From contig JAQFVV010006695.1 of assembly GCA_028023455.1 (NCBI GenBank), positions 396,626-460,625 of the forward strand: a stretch of DNA of 64,000 nt, given 5' to 3'. This document shows, piece after piece, positions 59,700 through 64,000 of this stretch. This DNA comes from Epiperipatus broadwayi. Its lineage: Eukaryota; Onychophora; Udeonychophora; Euonychophora; Peripatidae. A program made the position numbers and the translations under genes. How positions within the stretch are numbered: position 1 is the first letter of the stretch; the number at the start of each line of letters is the position of its first letter. The notes under the pieces were generated by a model. That model searched no databases, was not told the origin of the DNA, and saw nothing but the letters and a program-made list of their open reading frames with translations.

Positions 59700-60300
59700 T
59701 TTGAGTTTTATTTATTAAATCAATATTTAATGGATAAGCAAGTGTTAAAACATTTAACAACTAAACAGGTTTGGATTTGAAATACAAAAGAATTTATTTG
59801 CCAAGTACTTCCAATACCATATAATATCATAATCACAGCATAATAAAAGAGGAGAGAATTGTCAACCGTAAATAATGTAAGTGTTGAATAATAAATTGGA
59901 TCGAGATTATCCATTAAGACAGCTGATATTGGTTCTAAATCCAATAATAAAGTATCAAGTTAGGCAACAAAATCCAAAATTTTATTTGTTCTTGATTTAT
60001 ATATAGCTAAGATCGAAAGAACAAGGTGAAGAAGTGTCAATGTAAGTAAAATACATTCTGCAGAGGTTAATTTTGGAATAATTTAAGAAAAATCTAAACT
60101 ATTTTTTATAAAAACCATAATACCACCAGATGATGAATGCATACAAGGGAAAATGATTGTGTGGCCATCTACTTTATTCCTGTAAAGAAATTTAAGTTTC
60201 AGTCAAAATTCTATCGTAATAAAAAAGAAAATTGTTTAAATAAATTATAAGTTCATCAAAATGAGATCTGATATTATGTATATTAAACAAATTACAATCT
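59700..60300 (-). pseudogene. CR1/L2-type LINE endonuclease fragment
   Basis: Minus strand: LFNIHNIRSHFDELIIYLNN (family INIRSL...HFDEL), DRILTET with the catalytic Glu of LTETW, SSSGGIMVFIKNSLDFS (family GGVAIYVKNSL), LTSAECI, LAIYKSRTNKILDFV (family IYRPPN..FI) and LDTLLLDLEPISAVLMDNLD, where GDFN has been lost. Several stops are present. It follows about 50 bp after the ORF1-like frame, the usual order in this LINE class. Confidence 0.7.
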
Positions 60301-60353
60301 TTTTTCTGAGAAGAAATCATGTCAGGTCTCATCTTAATAAATAAATTTCAGAA

Positions 60354-60542
60354 TTACTTCAATTTACTCTCATTTGTAATTAAAATTTGAAGAGAATTAG
60401 AATCTTTTATCACATAAAATAAGCCATTTTTTATGAAAGCAGAGCCCTGATCAGAATATAATTTCTGTTTGGTTATCCATAAAAGCCTTCTTTCAAATGG
60501 TGTTAAACATTGATTAATATAGATATTTTTTTTTATGGGCAA
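60354..60542 (-). pseudogene. LINE ORF1 C-terminal (FP-like) fragment
   Basis: The 62-residue frame has NQCLTPFERRLLWITKQKL, then GSAFIKNGLFYVIKDSNSLQ and ILITNESKLK, and a stop. This pattern (LT...LL...A, WVKNGKIFVRK, I.I.NESDL) is the C-terminal domain of ORF1 proteins in CR1/L2-type LINEs, related to the baculoviral FP25K-like domain. The stop before the endonuclease supports a two-ORF LINE. Confidence 0.55.
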
Positions 60543-60551
60543 AATATGAAA

Positions 60552-60937
60552 GTTAAGGCAGTTTTTCTTTCTTTTCAGACAAATTATGCAACTTAAAATA
60601 TGTTATGGCAAAACCAGCTCATGATTTACATTTTATATGAAAAGCACTTTCCAAAATCATCACTGACAGCTACAGTATTGTTAAGGCAGTTTTTTCTTTC
60701 TTTTCAGACAAATTATGCAACTTAAAATATGTTATGGCAAAACCAGCTCATGATTTACATTTTATATGAAAAGCACTTCCCAAAATCATCACTGACAGCT
60801 ACAGTATTGTTAAGGCAGTTTTTTTTTTTTTTCAGACAAATTATGCAACTTAAAATATGTTATGGCAAAACCAGCTCATGATTTACATTTTATATGAAAA
60901 GCACTTTCCAAAATCATCACTGACAGCTACAGTATTG
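60552..60937. repeat. Three tandem copies of a 128-129 bp unit
   Basis: Units start at 60,552, 60,680 and 60,809 with GTTAAGGCAG, followed by a pyrimidine tract, TTTTCAG and ACAAATTATGCAAC. The copies are nearly identical; the pyrimidine tract varies. They lie upstream of the ORF1 fragment in the LINE sense. Confidence 0.9.
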
Positions 60938-62519
60938 TGTTTATTAGCCATTTTTGTTATAATTAATGGCAAAAGGTAAACCCTACTTCTTTTTCATAAT
61001 ATAAATGAAATAGTTTCACGGAATGAAATTTATCCTTCAATAGGAAATCTCATTCCCATTTTTTGAAATACATGAATTAGAAAACTGATTCATTTTTTGT
61101 TATTATGGTTCACATTTTTACATATTGAAGCAACTTCCATCTGTAATTTGAAATTGTCTACATAATTCCAATATTTCATTGTGAATACTTTTTAACAATT
61201 TTAGTTTATCTAAAATGTCTTTCAAAATCAAATCTGATGGATTTTTTATTACCACAAAATAATCCAAAACATCGCTAACATTAGAATAATAAATCTCTAT
61301 AAGCAAAACACCACCATGCTTGTTTTCTTTTTACAAACATTTTTTGTTAAATAGCTTCATTTATAGATTAACATGTAAAATGCATACTCAAAGAGCAATC
61401 TAAACAGAATACAAAATTACCATTTTTAGGTAAGAATTCATTGCAAATTCAACATAGATCTATTATTAAAATGTACAAAATCAATAAATCAAGAAAAAAA
61501 CTTACTGGTTAATATTTAAACTTCATTCGAAGATTTATTAATTATATATTATTATTATTTTTATTGCATTTCAATTGTTACAAAGATAAGCTAGAATATA
61601 CATGAATTTACATTATAATTTTTAATTAGGAATTAATGTCATTAATAAACATTGAATTAAGTATATAGACAATTACTTATCAAATCAATTAATTGCCCTA
61701 TCGAAAATTAAATATTATTTAAAGCAATATAATAGATCTGAATAATTGATTTAGTAATAAAAAATATGACTGTTCATTGTGATTAGGTTAGATCACCATG
61801 TCACAGTCTCATTTGCCAACACATTAAGGACCAGATATGAAAAATGCTACGTAGGACAAGTTTTTTTATTTTTCTCATACCTTCCAGTTTAACCCCAAAA
61901 GTCTAGGGTGCCTTTTAGGATTATTGTAATAAACAAAAATTGCATTTAGTACACCATAAGGTATATAAGATGAATGTACTAGCTCTAATCCTTGAAAATA
62001 TTTCTATTGCAAAGGTAGAATTGTTAAAAAAAAGTGGAAAGGCCAATACATGTATTATTAAAACATAGGTAATCATAAAACATATGCTCCTGGTTTTTTA
62101 AATCTCTTCAACACAAATGGGAAAAGTCATTAATGTTTATATAATTTCTTTTGCATTTCTTAAAATATATATATATTAGTAAAAATTTCATCTCCTCAGC
62201 ACAAAGGGGAAAAGGCATTAATGTTTATATAATTTCTTTTGTATTTTTCTTTTTTTAAAAAATATTAGTAAAGATTTCAAGTTTATCTTAACAAGAAAGT
62301 CAAAATATTTGGCCTCTGAATCTTCTAATGAGTTGTTGATAATTTCAACCTAGTATGGGCATGGTTAGGTTATTTAATGTCAGTTGGTTTATTAATTGAT
62401 ATGTTTGCAAATACTTACTTATATTTATTTGTGACTTATTTTTATTATTATTATTGTTATTGTAATAATAGTAGTAACAGCAGCAGCAGCTGTTGTTATT
62501 TAGTAGTCATAGTTGTAGT
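60938..62519. other. Gap with a weak ORF1-like frame and a tandem duplication
   Basis: A 62-codon minus frame (61,306-61,118) has ILKDILDKLKLLKSIHNEIL, a heptad-like pattern that could be the coiled coil of the same LINE ORF1, but this is weak. At 62,102-62,275 an 87-bp unit (ATCTCTTCAACACAAATGGG / ATCTCCTCAGCACAAAGGGG) is duplicated. Trinucleotide runs (TTA, GCA, GTT) lie at about 62,436-62,525. Confidence 0.35.
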
Positions 62520-63240
62520 AGTTGTTGGAAATAATGTTTATATTAGGCCAAATATATCAGCTAATGAGTTGGATACTATTTTATCTTCATTTAAGGATTT
62601 ATTAATTACATATAATAATATCATTACTGTAACTTTAATCTCACTGAACTACTTCTTGGTGATGTCATTTCTCATTACTTTTCGTGGTCTTTGAATTTAC
62701 AGAATATTACTATTTTGTAATTTATTATGTCTAGGCAATATAATTGCTTTTGTAATTGGATTACATTCTGTGCAATTTGCCACATCTTGATATTCATTCT
62801 CCTTCTACTCTATTCTGGATTGATGTATATCATTTCCAATTGAATTATAAAGTATATTATGTTACACAATCATTACCTCGTAAAAAGAAGAGAGGTTATA
62901 AAAAAGGAAATTATGATGATTTTTGTAAACATATTTCTAAATTCAATTGAAACTGTATACATTATTTTTTGGATATTAATTGTAATTAAAATCACTTCAT
63001 GTCTTATTTGGTTGGTTTATATATTCCTATTAATTATATATCTCAATATGATTTTCCTTATTGGTTCTCTTCCTTCCTGAAGAAAACTATTAAAATAAAA
63101 GTATATCATCATAAACATTATATAAAACTCATAACATGTTATACTATAATAATTTTACTAATTATAAAAGCTCATCAAAGGTTTTATTTAACCCTTTCAA
63201 AATCTGATATTTTCTATTGTTGCACCTGGTAGAAGTTTTT
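62520..63240 (+). pseudogene. Plus-strand LINE endonuclease and linker fragment
   Basis: Plus strand: NNVYIRPNISANELDTILSS (family VYRPPN), FKDLLITYNNII with GDFN lost, VEFTEYYYF, LDYILCNLPHLD (family LDLILCN), a degraded SDHY as IDVYHFQLNY, then KKRGYKKGNYDDFCKHISKF, DFPYWFSSFLKKTIKIKVYH (family PPWF...LK..I..K) and RFYLTLSKSD. This is the end of a LINE endonuclease and the start of its linker. Frames change at least three times, and an upstream trinucleotide run is translated into the apparent start. It is the opposite strand from the other CR1/L2-like pieces. Confidence 0.7.
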
Positions 63241-63697
63241 GAAAATGCTCCACTTTCACTTCTGTATAAAATCTTTATTTTATATTAAAATTTAATAAAT
63301 TGAACTTGATTTCTTTTTAATTTTATAAATGAATAATATAAAAAAATAACACTTCACCTTTTTAAATATTTGAAAGCTATATATAAGAACAAAGTATATA
63401 AACACCAATGATATTAGTGTAAATACTTTCAGAAAATGAATGAATTATTTTCTATTTTGTTTTTTTAATGATAATGAACAAATATGTATTAATGATAAAT
63501 CTATCAAATTCTGCTTTTCCAAATCTGATACTTGCTTAATAATTATTACAATATTTGAACACCATTACAATTCTAACAGTTAACTAATGACACTACATAC
63601 ATCATAATTTTTTTTGTTTATCTTATGGTCAAATTTATTAATTTCTATTTCTAAAAATAAAAGTTAAATGAATAAATTGAAAGTGTATATGTGTATT
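63241..63697. other. A+T-rich gap
   Basis: No feature was recognised. Confidence 0.5.
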
Positions 63698-63869
<172 letters not shown>

Positions 63870-64000
63870 TCAAAAAGGGGACTTTATTCAATCTAGAAAA
63901 CAGGTTACATTAATAATTTTTATATACATGCATTTATACTAATATTTCCAAGGATTGTATATATTGTTTTTAAGTTCTTTCCAAGTTCTTACATAGATAT

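Noticed and set aside
60552-60937. CRISPR-like array
   Set aside because: Units are contiguous, nearly identical and 128 bp long with no spacers. The context is eukaryotic.

Overview
This window looks like a repeat-dense, A+T-rich stretch (about three quarters A+T by eye) of a metazoan nuclear genome, probably a protostome invertebrate. The evidence is its contents: RTE- and CR1/L2-type LINEs, a tRNA-derived SINE, hAT, Merlin, Tigger/pogo-like and possibly piggyBac DNA elements, a long-LTR retrotransposon, foldback elements and microsatellites. The species cannot be named from the sequence. I found no intact host gene, rRNA, functional tRNA, CRISPR array or bacterial operon. Nearly every recognisable coding segment is a decayed transposon protein.

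Layout, 1-17.2 kb: a BovB/RTE-type endonuclease on the minus strand (17,230 to 1) is split by one insertion of about 16.25 kb (511 to about 16,755). The insertion is bounded by a 10-bp target duplication with one mismatch (501-510 and 16,763-16,772) and by long inverted repeats, called E here (E1 511-1,345; E2 15,895-16,755). Inside each E lies an RTE copy in mirror orientation (RTE-A at the left, RTE-C at the right). The middle holds a second RTE tail (A'), a 580-bp repeat (block D), a ZBED5-like hAT pseudogene, an hAT-type non-autonomous element, a foldback element and an older RTE copy (RTE-D). The E repeats contain exact 15-bp matches to the vertebrate CTCF core consensus, and the E1 and E2 sites point toward each other.

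17.2-27.2 kb: mostly non-coding, with an eroded hAT-like element, a Tigger/pogo-like non-autonomous element (T1), a hairpin element (H1), and an inverted Tigger-like copy (T2) that carries a short hAT element with a visible paralogous empty site.

27.2-40.9 kb: a second composite of the same kind, E3, RTE-B and block D, sits inside T2. RTE-B is itself interrupted by a 7.8-kb LTR retrotransposon (30,241-38,041) with 2.7-kb LTRs, a 2.4-kb interior and a gag-like reading frame but no pol. A possible far end of T2 lies at 40,872-40,938.

41-64 kb: two further hairpin elements (H2, H3), tandem duplications, a piggyBac-like end, a Merlin transposon (51,152-53,375) with a broken DDE transposase, pieces of CR1/L2-type LINEs on both strands (55.4-57.0, 59.7-61.3 and 62.5-63.2 kb), a SINE with a 9-bp target duplication, a third Tigger-like copy, a triplicated 128-bp repeat and a compound (ATT)n(ATG)n microsatellite.

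Nothing here forms a host pathway. The relations between parts are nested insertions, and these give a relative chronology. The most unusual object is the E-bounded composite family, with its capture of RTE sequence and its paired CTCF-like sites.
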